Below, in pieces: positions 53,033 through 62,128 of a stretch of 64,000 nt of DNA. Below the pieces are notes generated by a model, which worked only from the letters and a program-made list of their open reading frames with translations, searched no databases and was not told the origin of the DNA. Made by a program: the position numbers and the translations under genes. The number at the start of each line of letters is the position of its first letter. Positions within the stretch are counted from its first letter, which is position 1. The DNA comes from JAJDXO01 sp965221855 (GTDB lineage: Bacteria; Pseudomonadota; Alphaproteobacteria; Rhodospirillales; UBA2165). The stretch is from assembly GCA_965221855.1 (NCBI GenBank), contig CBDCSV010000009.1, positions 1-64,000 of the forward strand, given 5' to 3'.

Positions 53033-54037
53033 ATGTTTGCCATGGACGACCTCTTACGATGCCTGCGTGCCGCGGCCGAGCAGACCCGCTTGCGGCTACT
53101 GGTTTTGTGCGCCGACAGCGACCTGACGGTTAGCGAACTGGTCCATATCGTCGGCCAAAGCCAGCCCCGGGTGTCCCGGCATCTGAAAGTCCTGACCGAT
53201 GCGGGGCTGCTTGAGCGGATGCGCGAGGGCAGCTGGGTATTCTATCGGGTGCCGGCATCCGAGCTGTCGGGCGGACTGATCGAACGGCTGCTGGAGCTGA
53301 TTCCCGAAGACGACGCTCAATTTCAATCGGATCACGCGCGGCTGGTGCTGGTTAAGGCGGACCGGTTGGCGGCGGCGGCGGCCTACTTCAGGCAGGTCGC
53401 CGGGGATTGGCACCGGTTGCGGTCGCTTCATGTCGAGGAGCAGACCGTGGAGACGGCGATCACGGATCTGGTGGATCGCGGCAACCGCGGAAGCCTGTTG
53501 GATATCGGCACCGGGACGGGCCGGATGTTGGAGCTTTTGGGACCCTATTTCGACGAAGCGGAAGGTGTGGACCTGTCCCACGAAATGCTGGCAATCGCAC
53601 GGTCCAACCTTGATGGCCGGGAAGCGGCCCATTGCCGCGTTCGGCACGGCAACATGTACATGCTGCCCTACCCCGATGACAGCTTCGATCTCATCACCAT
53701 CCATCAGGTCCTTCACTATGCGGGCGAGCCCGAACGGGTGATCGCCGAAGCCGAGCGGGTCCTGCGTCCCGGCGGAAGGATCGTCGTCGTCGATTTCGCG
53801 CCTCACGATCTCGAGGAATTGCGTGACCGCCACCAGCATCGGCGCCTGGGGTTCGCGGACGAGGAGTTTGCCGAATGGGCACGCCAATCCGGACTCAATG
53901 CCGGTCCGGTGGCCCACCTCACCGGGGGCAGGCTAACCGTTGTGGTCTGGCACGGCGACAAAGCCGGCGCCCGGCATGGGGAGGACAACGCTCCACTCAC
54001 CATAAACGCGCGGGCAGGGGCCGACGTCGATGCCTGA
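53033..54037 (+). CDS. ArsR-family HTH fused to a SAM-dependent methyltransferase domain
   Basis: About 334 aa. Residues 5-85 are an ArsR winged HTH (DSDLTVSELVHIVGQSQPRVS, then RMREGSWVFYRV). Residues 140-260 are a class I methyltransferase (LLDIGTGTGRMLELLG motif I; motif near YPDDSFDLITIHQVLHY). Such fusions sit before methionine-cycle genes in many alphaproteobacteria and probably sense SAM or S-adenosylhomocysteine. In-frame ATG 53006 would overlap the palindrome, so ATG 53033 is preferred, with 53042 as an alternative. The stop overlaps the metF start by eight bases. Confidence 0.85.
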   Translation: MFAMDDLLRCLRAAAEQTRLRLLVLCADSDLTVSELVHIVGQSQPRVSRHLKVLTDAGLLERMREGSWVFYRVPASELSGGLIERLLELIPEDDAQFQSDHARLVLVKADRLAAAAAYFRQVAGDWHRLRSLHVEEQTVETAITDLVDRGNRGSLLDIGTGTGRMLELLGPYFDEAEGVDLSHEMLAIARSNLDGREAAHCRVRHGNMYMLPYPDDSFDLITIHQVLHYAGEPERVIAEAERVLRPGGRIVVVDFAPHDLEELRDRHQHRRLGFADEEFAEWARQSGLNAGPVAHLTGGRLTVVVWHGDKAGARHGEDNAPLTINARAGADVDA

Positions 54038-54953
54038 GAAGCCCCGCTCCCTTCCGACAATTGCCGCCGCGCCGCAATTTCCGCTCAACGTGTCCTTCGA
54101 GTTCTTTCCCCCAAAGAGCGAAAAGGCGGAAGCCTCCCTTTGGCAAACCGTGGACCGGCTTCAGCCACTCGATCCCGCCTTCGTCTCCGTAACATATGGC
54201 GCCGGCGGCTCGACCCGGTCCCGCACCCACGACATCGTCCGGCGGATCACCCACGAGCGCGGCATGCGGGCTGCCGCCCACCTCACGTGTGTCGGGGCGA
54301 GCCGGGAGGAAGTAGAGGAGGTGGCGCGGGACTATTGGGCCGCCGGCATCAGACATATCGTCGCGCTGCGCGGTGACCCGCCGGAAGGAGAGGACGGCTA
54401 CACGCCCCATCCCGACGGCTTTGTGTATGCGGCCGATCTCGTGGCCGGCCTGAAGAAAGTCGCCGATTTCGAGATCAGCGTCGCCGCTTACCCCGAAACC
54501 CATCCCGAAGCCGCCAGTGCCGATGCCGATCTCGACAATCTGAAGCGCAAGGTGGATGCCGGCGCCGGCCGCGCCATCACCCAGTTCTTTTTCGACGTCG
54601 ACTGCTACTTCCGGTTCGTCGACCGGGCGCGCGCGTCCGGTATCGGCGTGCCCATCGTCCCGGGCATCTTGCCGGTGACCAACTACGCACAGGTTTGCCG
54701 GTTCAGCGCCATGTGCGGCGCTGCCGTCCCGTCTTGGATGGCGGACCTGTTCGATGGCATGGACGATGATCCCGAAACCCGCAAGCTCATTGCCGCGACG
54801 GTCGCCGCCGAGCAATGCCGGGCCCTGGCGGCCGAAGGGGTGACCGATTTTCATTTTTATACGCTCAACCGGGCGGACCTGACGTTCGCCATCTGCCACA
54901 TGTTGGGCGTGCGGGCCCGGACCGGCTCGCCCGCCGCGGAGGCGCAGGCATGA
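54030..54953 (+). CDS. metF: Methylenetetrahydrofolate reductase MetF
   Basis: A 307-aa FAD-dependent cytoplasmic enzyme reducing 5,10-methylene- to 5-methyl-tetrahydrofolate, the methyl donor for MetH. TIM-barrel family motifs: SFEFFPPKSEKAE near residue 30, SVTYGAGGSTRSRT near residue 60, the RGD in IVALRGDPPEGE near residue 115 and ITQFFFDVDCYFRFVD near residue 195. Length typical. ATG 54030 overlaps the regulator stop, and the stop overlaps metH as ATGA. Confidence 0.95.
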   Translation: MPEKPRSLPTIAAAPQFPLNVSFEFFPPKSEKAEASLWQTVDRLQPLDPAFVSVTYGAGGSTRSRTHDIVRRITHERGMRAAAHLTCVGASREEVEEVARDYWAAGIRHIVALRGDPPEGEDGYTPHPDGFVYAADLVAGLKKVADFEISVAAYPETHPEAASADADLDNLKRKVDAGAGRAITQFFFDVDCYFRFVDRARASGIGVPIVPGILPVTNYAQVCRFSAMCGAAVPSWMADLFDGMDDDPETRKLIAATVAAEQCRALAAEGVTDFHFYTLNRADLTFAICHMLGVRARTGSPAAEAQA

Positions 54954-57900
54954 CCGCGGCGGTGATCGACCAGGCGAGAGAACGGTCCAGGATGGCGCCG
55001 GCGGAACGCATGGCGCGCCTCAAGCGACTGCTGTCCGAGCGCATCCTGGTCATGGATGGGGCCATGGGAACCATGATCCAGGCCCGAAAATTCGACGAAG
55101 AGGAGTTTCGCGGCGAACGGTTTGCCGATCATGCCCATCACCAGCGGGGCAACAACGATCTCCTCAATCTCACCCAGCCGGCATTCATCGAGAACATCCA
55201 CCACTCGTACCTGGAAGCCGGTGCGGACATTCTAAAGGCCAACACGTTCAACTCGACGGCCATCGCCGAGGCCGACTACGGAATGGAGGACGTGGTTGTG
55301 GAACTCAACCGCGAAGGGGCCCGTCTCGCTCGGCTGGCTGCCGACAAGGCGGAGGCGGCCGACGGAACCCGGCCGCGTTTCGTCGCCGGCGTGCTCGGCC
55401 CGACGAACAGGACGGCGTCCATCTCCCCCGATGTGAACGATCCCGGATTCCGCAATATCTCGTTCGATGACTTGGTTCGCATCTATACGGAATCGGCAAC
55501 CGGCCTGATCGAGGGCGGTGCCGACATCCTGCTGGTCGAAACGGTGTTCGACACACTCAACTGCAAGGCGGCCATATACGCGATCCATACGGTCTTCGAG
55601 GCGCGCGGGGCGGAAATTCCCCTGATCATTTCCGGCACCATTACCGATGCGTCGGGCCGAACTCTCTCGGGCCAGACCCCGGAGGCCTTCTGGACGTCGG
55701 TGGCTCATGCCAATCCGCTGGCGGTCGGCCTGAACTGCGCGCTCGGCGTCGACCAGCTTCGGCCTCACATCCAATCCCTGGCCGCGGTGGCCGACGTGCC
55801 GGTCAGCATTCACCCCAATGCGGGATTGCCCAACGCCTTCGGGGGATACGACGACACGCCCGCGCATATGTCCGCGATGCTGCGGGAATTTGCCGAAGAC
55901 GGCTTGGTCAATATCGTCGGCGGCTGTTGCGGCACCACCCCCGAACATATCCGCGTATTGGCGGACGCGGTGGCGGGGCTCGCGCCGCGCGAGGTGCCGG
56001 AGAAGTCGGCCCTCTGCAGCCTGAGCGGGTTGGAACCTCTCGACTTCGGGGACGTAACCGGCTTCGTCAATGTGGGCGAACGGACCAACGTGGCCGGGTC
56101 GGCCCGGTTCAAGAAGCTCATCGTCGAGGAGGACTATGCAACCGCCCTCGAGGTCGCCCGCCAACAGGTGGAGAACGGCGCCCAGGTCATCGACGTCAAC
56201 ATGGATGAGGCGATGCTGGATTCCGAGGCAGCCATGGCGCGGTTCCTGAAGCTGGTGGCCACCGAGCCGGACATCTGCCGGGTGCCGGTGATGATTGATT
56301 CGTCCCGTTGGCCGGTCATCCAGGCCGGACTCAAGTGCCTCCAGGGCAAGTGCGTGGTCAATTCCATCAGTCTGAAGGAGGGCGAGGAACCGTTCCTCGA
56401 ACAGGCCCGCGAGATCCTGAAGTATGGCGCGGCGGTCATCGTCATGGCGTTTGATGAGCAAGGCCAGGCCGACACCTATGACCGGATGGTGGAAATCTGC
56501 ACCCGATCCTACCGGCTGCTGGTCGATGAGATCGGCTTTCCCGCCCACGACATCATCTTCGATGCCAACATTTTTCCCGTCGCCACGGGGATCGAGGAAC
56601 ACCGGAACTTCTCCGCCGATTTCATAAAGGCGGTCGCCGGCATCAAGAAGACGCTGCCGGGCGCCATGACCAGCGGCGGGGTCAGCAACGTGTCGTTTTC
56701 TTTTCGGGGCAACAATCCGGTTCGCGAGGCCATGCACGCCGTGTTCCTGTATCATGCGGTCAATGCCGGTCTCGACATGGGCATCGTCAATGCCGGGCAG
56801 TTGGCGGTGTACGCGGATATTCCCGAAGACCTGCGGGAGCGCATAGAGGATGTCATCCTGAATCGCCGCGATGACGCCACCGAACGGCTGCTCGAAGTCG
56901 CCTCGGAGGTCGAGGGCCAGGTCAAATCCCAAGAGGAAGACCATTCGTGGCGGGACGAACCGGTGGAGTCCCGCCTCGCCCACGCCCTGGTGAAGGGCAT
57001 CTCGGATTTTATCGAAGAAGACACCGAAGAAGCCCGCCAGGCCGCGGCGCGGCCCATCGAGGTGATCGAGGGGCCGCTGATGGATGGAATGAATATCGTC
57101 GGCGACCTGTTCGGGTCCGGGCAAATGTTTCTGCCTCAGGTGGTGAAAAGCGCCCGGGTGATGAAGCAGGCCGTCGCTTACCTGATCCCATTCATCGAAG
57201 AAGAGAGAGGCGGCAGCGGAGGCCCGCGCAGCAAGGGCAGGATCCTGCTGGCCACCGTGAAAGGCGACGTTCACGACATCGGAAAGAACATCGTCGGCGT
57301 GGTGCTGCAGTGCAATGGCTACGAAATCATCGATCTCGGGGTGATGGTCCCCTACGAGAAGATACTGGAATCCGCGAAGGCGGAAGACGTCGACGTCATC
57401 GGGCTGTCGGGGCTGATTACCCCGTCACTCGAGGAGATGTCCTCGGTGGCGCGGGAACTCAGCCGGGACGGGTTCAAGCTGCCGCTGCTGATCGGCGGGG
57501 CGACGACGTCCAAGGTTCACACGGCGGTCAAGATCGAGCCGGAATATGACGGACCCACCGTGCATGTCGTGGACGCGTCCCGCGCCGTCGGCGCCGCCGG
57601 CAGTCTTTTGAGCGACAGTTTGCGCGGCGGCTATCTGGCGGGGATCGCGGCCGAGTACGAGGAAGTTCGCGACCGTCATGCGGCCCGCGACAAGGCGGAC
57701 CGGGGGCTGTCCATCGGAGACGCCCGGGCCAACCACGCCAAACTGTCCTGGTCGGGCTATGAACCGCCGGTGCCGGGTCAGCTTGGTCTCCGGGTTTTCG
57801 AGGATTTCGATCTCGCGGAGCTTACGACGCGGATCGACTGGACGCCGTTTTTCCGGAGTTGGGAGCTCGCCGGGACCTACCCGCGTATCCTCGACGACCC

Positions 57901-58684
57901 GGTGGTCGGCGAGGCGGCCCAGTCCCTGTATGGCGATGCCCGAGCCATGCTGCAGCGGCTGGCGGGGGAGAAATGGCTGACTGCCAAGGGGGTGATCGGA
58001 TTCTTCCCGGCGAATGCGGTGGGCGACGACATCGAGATCTACGAAGACGGCGACCGGGAGCAGGTCCGGGCGGTGGTGCCGATGCTGCGTCAGCAGATGG
58101 AGAAGGGCTCCGGCCGCGCCAATTTTTCCCTGGCCGATTTCATCGCCCGGAAAGGCTCGGGGATCGACGACTATATCGGCGCTTTCGCGGTCACGACGGG
58201 GATCGGCATCGAGGAGCATGTTGCGGCCTTCGAAGGCGCCAATGACGACTACAACGCCATCCTGCTGAAGGCGCTCGCCGACCGGCTGGCGGAGGCGTTC
58301 GCCGAGCGCATGCACGAACGGGTGCGCCAGGAGTTCTGGGGCTACGAGGCGCGGGGCGCGCTCACCAACCTCGAGCTGATCAAGGAAAAGTACCGCGGCA
58401 TCCGGCCCGCCCCCGGCTATCCGGCGTGCCCCGATCACTCCATTAAACCGCAGCTGTTCGAGCTGCTGTCCGCCGAGGACCGGATCGGCATTTCACTCAC
58501 CGAGAGTTTCGCCATGATGCCGGCGGCATCCGTCTCGGGCTATTATTTTGCCCATCCGGAAGCGGAATATTTCGGCATCGGCCGGATTTCCAGGGATCAG
58601 GTCGAGGATTACGCGGCGCGGCGCGGCGTCCCGGTGGAGCAGGCGGAGAAATGGCTGGCGCCGAATCTCGGCTATGCCCGCTGA
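54950..58684 (+). CDS. metH: Cobalamin-dependent methionine synthase MetH
   Basis: A 1244-aa enzyme methylating homocysteine to methionine, with all modules. Homocysteine/zinc domain: VMDGAMGTMIQ, GLNCALGVDQLRPHI, VGGCCGTTPEHI with the Cys pair. Folate domain: VNVGERTNVAGSARF. Cap and cobalamin domain: DVHDIGKNIVGVVLQCNGYE near residue 770 with the lower-ligand His. Activation domain ends RPAPGYPACPDHSIK. ATG 54950 overlaps the metF stop. The organism therefore needs cobalamin for this route. It is co-transcribed with the regulator and metF. Confidence 0.96.
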   Translation: MTAAVIDQARERSRMAPAERMARLKRLLSERILVMDGAMGTMIQARKFDEEEFRGERFADHAHHQRGNNDLLNLTQPAFIENIHHSYLEAGADILKANTFNSTAIAEADYGMEDVVVELNREGARLARLAADKAEAADGTRPRFVAGVLGPTNRTASISPDVNDPGFRNISFDDLVRIYTESATGLIEGGADILLVETVFDTLNCKAAIYAIHTVFEARGAEIPLIISGTITDASGRTLSGQTPEAFWTSVAHANPLAVGLNCALGVDQLRPHIQSLAAVADVPVSIHPNAGLPNAFGGYDDTPAHMSAMLREFAEDGLVNIVGGCCGTTPEHIRVLADAVAGLAPREVPEKSALCSLSGLEPLDFGDVTGFVNVGERTNVAGSARFKKLIVEEDYATALEVARQQVENGAQVIDVNMDEAMLDSEAAMARFLKLVATEPDICRVPVMIDSSRWPVIQAGLKCLQGKCVVNSISLKEGEEPFLEQAREILKYGAAVIVMAFDEQGQADTYDRMVEICTRSYRLLVDEIGFPAHDIIFDANIFPVATGIEEHRNFSADFIKAVAGIKKTLPGAMTSGGVSNVSFSFRGNNPVREAMHAVFLYHAVNAGLDMGIVNAGQLAVYADIPEDLRERIEDVILNRRDDATERLLEVASEVEGQVKSQEEDHSWRDEPVESRLAHALVKGISDFIEEDTEEARQAAARPIEVIEGPLMDGMNIVGDLFGSGQMFLPQVVKSARVMKQAVAYLIPFIEEERGGSGGPRSKGRILLATVKGDVHDIGKNIVGVVLQCNGYEIIDLGVMVPYEKILESAKAEDVDVIGLSGLITPSLEEMSSVARELSRDGFKLPLLIGGATTSKVHTAVKIEPEYDGPTVHVVDASRAVGAAGSLLSDSLRGGYLAGIAAEYEEVRDRHAARDKADRGLSIGDARANHAKLSWSGYEPPVPGQLGLRVFEDFDLAELTTRIDWTPFFRSWELAGTYPRILDDPVVGEAAQSLYGDARAMLQRLAGEKWLTAKGVIGFFPANAVGDDIEIYEDGDREQVRAVVPMLRQQMEKGSGRANFSLADFIARKGSGIDDYIGAFAVTTGIGIEEHVAAFEGANDDYNAILLKALADRLAEAFAERMHERVRQEFWGYEARGALTNLELIKEKYRGIRPAPGYPACPDHSIKPQLFELLSAEDRIGISLTESFAMMPAASVSGYYFAHPEAEYFGIGRISRDQVEDYAARRGVPVEQAEKWLAPNLGYAR

Positions 58685-58737
58685 GCGCGCTACCGAATAG
58701 TCCGTGTTTCATTTACGGCGCGAGGGCGGCTATGAAT

Positions 58738-58766
58738 CCCTCCCGCCGCTCAAAATTTCGGGAGGG
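58738..58766 (+). promoter_or_regulatory. Hairpin enclosing the Shine-Dalgarno sequence of the OsmC gene
   Basis: CCCTCCCG (58738-58745) pairs with CGGGAGGG (58759-58766) across a 13-base AU-rich loop. The right arm contains GGGAGGG, the only ribosome-binding site for ATG 58772, so the site is buried in the stem. No T-run follows, which argues against a terminator. Confidence 0.5.
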
Positions 58767-58771
58767 TCCTG

Positions 58772-59281
58772 ATGAACGCCCAGCAACTGAGAGAACTCCA
58801 GTCCCCATTGAAAGCCAAATACAAGGATGAACCGGGGGCGGCCATACGGGTCCTGCATGGCGAAGGCGTTCTGGCGCCAGAAAATCTTTCCTGCCGGGTC
58901 GATATGGGTTTCGGCGTTGCCGAAGCCGGGCTTCATCCGGCGGCGGGCGGAGACGGAAGCTGGGCCTGTTCCGGTGACATGCTGCTGCAGACCTTGGCGG
59001 CGTGCGCCGGGGTCACCATGACGGCGGTGGCGGCCGCGATGGAAATCCATATCAGGTCCGGCGCGGTCCGGGCCGAGGGCGATCTCGATTTTCGCGGCAC
59101 CCTGGGCGTCGACAAGACCGCGCCGGTCGGGTTCACCCATATTCGCCTGTTCTTTGACCTGAAAACGGATGCCGCACCGGACCGGCTCGAGACGCTGCTG
59201 AAGCTGACCGAGCGCTATTGCGTCGTCCTGCAGACCCTTCAAGGGGGGCCGGCGATCTCATCGGAGATCGACAGAGCTTAA
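58772..59281 (+). CDS. OsmC/Ohr-family protein
   Basis: A 169-aa protein of the OsmC fold, related to organic-hydroperoxide reductases and YhfA-like proteins. One conserved Cys region is DGSWACSGDMLLQTLAACAG near residue 63, containing both candidate cysteines. Residues around VGFTHIRLFFDLKTD match the second half of the fold. Its start follows a hairpin that covers the Shine-Dalgarno sequence. It converges with the following minus-strand gene, with overlapping stop codons (59278-59281). Confidence 0.8.
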   Translation: MNAQQLRELQSPLKAKYKDEPGAAIRVLHGEGVLAPENLSCRVDMGFGVAEAGLHPAAGGDGSWACSGDMLLQTLAACAGVTMTAVAAAMEIHIRSGAVRAEGDLDFRGTLGVDKTAPVGFTHIRLFFDLKTDAAPDRLETLLKLTERYCVVLQTLQGGPAISSEIDRA

Positions 59282-60150
59282 GCGACCGACTTCATCCAGG
59301 CGATGCATTCGTCGAGCGCCGCCGGCGTGTCCGCGGCGCCGACCTCATGGCGCCAGCCATGGCCCGGCAGGACCCAGGAAAACCGATGGTCCCTGAGGCG
59401 TTCCATGGATCGGATCTGGATTGGCCAGTCGTACCAGCACACCCGCCGGCCGGCGCGGAGGCGCTGCTGGTCCGGGTTCCACCACAGGTGATCGCCGGTA
59501 AACAGGAAGTGTTCCCGATAGAGCAGACAGGCCGATCCCCGGGTGTGGCCGGGTACGGGAATCATCAGCAGGTCGTCGCCCAGGGCGACGGGATCGGCGC
59601 CGTCGACCGGCTGTTCGAACATTCGCGTCCCGTTGCCCATGTCGTCCGCGTGCATGATGCGCCGGCAGCCGAAATAATCGGCGAACTTTTGGTGGTCGGC
59701 GACATCGTCCCGGTGGCTCAGGAACATGATGTCGACGCCGCCCAGCGCCTCCAGGCGATTGACCAGGTCGCGGGCGAACCGGGGGGAGTCGACCAGCACG
59801 TTTCCGTGGGGCCGGCGGATGAAATAGCTCGAGGCGCCGTAGGACGCGCTCGAGTGATAACCGCAGTAATAGACCTCGTCCGCCAGATGCTCGGGGAACG
59901 CCGCCTTGGCGGCCGACATGTCGTGTTTGCTCTCGCTGCCGATGGCCGAGACGGGACAGGTCAGCAATGCCATCAGAGCCTGCCGGACCTGGTCGCCGTT
60001 GGCGGGCTGCCTGTAGACCCGGGAGTACGCCCCGTCACCGTCGAAGCTGTCCGGCGCCACCCACCGGCAGGCTTCGCAATCGATACAGGACGAATCGACG
60101 AAAAATTCGCCGTCGGCGTTGGAGTCCAGGCGCTGCGCCGGGTTGACCAT
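59278..60150 (-). CDS. Ferredoxin-metallo-beta-lactamase fusion protein
   Basis: A 290-aa protein. Residues 1-75 form a single-cluster ferredoxin domain (CIDCEACRWVAP and, further on, CPVSAIGS), so one [4Fe-4S] cluster is predicted. Residues about 85-290 form a metallo-beta-lactamase-fold hydrolase. Its metal motif is SHRDDVADH instead of HxHxDH, with one His replaced by Asp; PVPGHTRGS, LFTGDHLWW and LPGHGW supply the later ligands. Substrate unknown; the cluster suggests a redox-dependent hydrolase or thiol oxidoreductase. No RNA-processing motifs are seen. Confidence 0.82.
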   Translation of the reverse strand: MVNPAQRLDSNADGEFFVDSSCIDCEACRWVAPDSFDGDGAYSRVYRQPANGDQVRQALMALLTCPVSAIGSESKHDMSAAKAAFPEHLADEVYYCGYHSSASYGASSYFIRRPHGNVLVDSPRFARDLVNRLEALGGVDIMFLSHRDDVADHQKFADYFGCRRIMHADDMGNGTRMFEQPVDGADPVALGDDLLMIPVPGHTRGSACLLYREHFLFTGDHLWWNPDQQRLRAGRRVCWYDWPIQIRSMERLRDHRFSWVLPGHGWRHEVGAADTPAALDECIAWMKSVA

Positions 60151-60327
60151 GCGGGCTCACCTTCCCTGTCTGCCCCAACCCTAACCGCGGCCCGCCGCTC
60201 CATCAACCGGACGCGTTTTGCGGTTAATTCGAAATCGCCGGCCCTATGACCGGCGCGCGCCATGTTGCAGTCCGCGGCCCAGGCGCGTATTACTGTATTG
60301 TTCGTAATCCATTGATTCGATTGAGGA

Positions 60328-62115
60328 ATGTTCGGACGCCAATTGCGGCCCAGCCGGCTGCTCATGCGGGCACGCCGGATCATCAGGAACGATCAGCTCA
60401 TTCTCGTGGTGCTGGCGGTCGTCGTCGGCGCGTTGGCCGGCATCGGCACCATCCTGATCCGCGAAGGCATCGACTGGGTCCAGACCATTGGCTTCGGCTC
60501 ACCCGAGGAAAGCATCTTTTCCATGGCCTCCGACCTGGCCTGGTGGGTCGTCCTGCTGGTGCCCACGGCCGGCGGACTGATCGTCGGATTGTTCATTTAC
60601 TGGGTCATGCCCGAGAAAAAACCGCAAAGCGTCGCCAAGGTCATCGAGGCGAGCGCGCTTCGCGGCGGGCGCATGTCCATTCGGGAAGGCTTCGGGGCGG
60701 CGGTGGCGAGCGTCATCTCGATCGGTTCGGGAGCGTCGGTCGGCCGGGAAGGCCCGGCCATCCACCTGGGCGCCACGTTGGGCGCCTGGGTCGCCCGGCG
60801 ATTGCACCTGACACGATCCCTGTCGCGCGCCCTGTTGGGCTGCGGCGCGGCCGCCGCGGTCGCCGCTTCGTTCAACGCCCCCATCGCCGGCGCGTTGTTC
60901 GCCCACGAGGTGGTGGTTGGCCATTTCGCCCTCAGCGCCTTCGCGCCGATCGTCATCGCGAGCGTGGTCGGGACCATATTCACGCGCGCCTATTTCGGCG
61001 ACTTTCCGGCATTCAGCGTCTTCGAGCAGTCGCTGGTATCGATCTGGGAGTTCCCCGCCGTCATCGGACTGGGCGTTGCCAGCGGCATTACGGCCATCAT
61101 TCTGATGCGCTCGGTGATGGTGGCCGAAGATCAGTTCAAGAAGGTGCCCGGTCCCACCTGGACCCACCCGGCCATCGCCGGATTTCTGGTCGGGCTGATC
61201 GCCTTGGTATTTCCCCAGGTGCTGGGTGTGGGATATGCGGCTACCAACGACGCCATGCAGACCATTATTCCGCTGCAGTTCCTTATCGCCCTGGTGTTCG
61301 CCAAGATACTCGCGACCGCGCTCAGCCTCGGCGGCGGGTTCGGCGGCGGCATCTTCACGCCGTCGCTGATGGTCGGGGCCATGCTGGGCGGGGCTTACGG
61401 CATTGTCGCCACCAGTATCTTCCCCGACCTTTCCTCCGGCCCCGGCGCCTATACCATCATCGGCATGGGCGCGGTGGCCGCGGCCGTGCTCGGCGCCCCC
61501 ATCTCGACGACCCTGATCGTTTTCGAGCTGACCGACAACTACCCCCTGACCATCGCGGTGATGGTCGCCGTGGTCATCGCGACGGTGATGGTGCAGCAGT
61601 TCAACGGCCGATCCTACTTCAGCTGGCAGCTCGAGCGGGCCGGTCTCGACCTCAAAGGCGGGTTCGAAGCCGCGCTGTTGCGCTCCATAAAGGTCAGCAA
61701 GGTCATGACCAAGGAGAGCGAGACCGTTCCGGTGTCCGCCGGCGTCGCCGAAATCCGTCACTTGCTGCAGGAATCGCCGACGGGAGAGCTGTTCGTGCTC
61801 AAGGAGGACGGAGAGCTTTTCGGCACCATCACGCTGCACGATCTCCATGACATCGCCTTCGAATCCGACCTCGACATGGACAATCTGATCAACGCGGGCG
61901 ATGTCGCGCGGCTGCACCCGCCGGTCATCGATCTCGACGACGACCTCCAGACGGCGAACAAGCTGATCCGGGATTCAGGCGAGCATTACATCGCCGTCGT
62001 CGACGACCACAAATCGATGAAGTTCCAGGGGACGCTGCACGAGACCGAGGTGATGGTCGCCTATAACCGCGCGCTGGTCGAAGCGCGGGAAGAAGAGCAC
62101 CAGTCCGGAATCTAG
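60328..62115 (+). CDS. ClC-family chloride channel/antiporter with C-terminal CBS domains
   Basis: A 595-aa membrane protein. Selectivity motifs: GSGASVGREGPAIHLG near residue 130 with the gating Glu, and GGGFGGGIFTPSLMVG near residue 335. About 10-12 hydrophobic segments are readable up to residue 430. Two CBS domains follow, beginning SKVMTKESETVPV near residue 455 and around LHPPVIDLDDDLQTAN. These likely bind adenine nucleotides. GAGG precedes ATG 60328. The stop is five bases before the IS630 target site. Confidence 0.92.
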   Translation: MFGRQLRPSRLLMRARRIIRNDQLILVVLAVVVGALAGIGTILIREGIDWVQTIGFGSPEESIFSMASDLAWWVVLLVPTAGGLIVGLFIYWVMPEKKPQSVAKVIEASALRGGRMSIREGFGAAVASVISIGSGASVGREGPAIHLGATLGAWVARRLHLTRSLSRALLGCGAAAAVAASFNAPIAGALFAHEVVVGHFALSAFAPIVIASVVGTIFTRAYFGDFPAFSVFEQSLVSIWEFPAVIGLGVASGITAIILMRSVMVAEDQFKKVPGPTWTHPAIAGFLVGLIALVFPQVLGVGYAATNDAMQTIIPLQFLIALVFAKILATALSLGGGFGGGIFTPSLMVGAMLGGAYGIVATSIFPDLSSGPGAYTIIGMGAVAAAVLGAPISTTLIVFELTDNYPLTIAVMVAVVIATVMVQQFNGRSYFSWQLERAGLDLKGGFEAALLRSIKVSKVMTKESETVPVSAGVAEIRHLLQESPTGELFVLKEDGELFGTITLHDLHDIAFESDLDMDNLINAGDVARLHPPVIDLDDDLQTANKLIRDSGEHYIAVVDDHKSMKFQGTLHETEVMVAYNRALVEAREEEHQSGI

Positions 62116-62118
62116 GGG

Positions 62119-62127
62119 CTAGAGCGT
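62119..62127 (+). repeat. Left terminal inverted repeat of the IS630-family element
   Basis: CTAGAGCGT is inverted at 63166-63174. Within it, TA (62120-62121) is the probable target duplication, so the element itself begins at G 62122. Confidence 0.7.
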
Positions 62128-62128
62128 T

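Noticed and set aside
55232..57274. A 680-codon minus-strand frame opposite metH
   Set aside because: Shadow of metH with no start signal or family motif.
60246..61850. A 534-codon frame overlapping the ClC gene on the same strand
   Set aside because: Arg/Gly/His-rich shadow of a membrane-protein gene; the ClC frame has the selectivity motifs.
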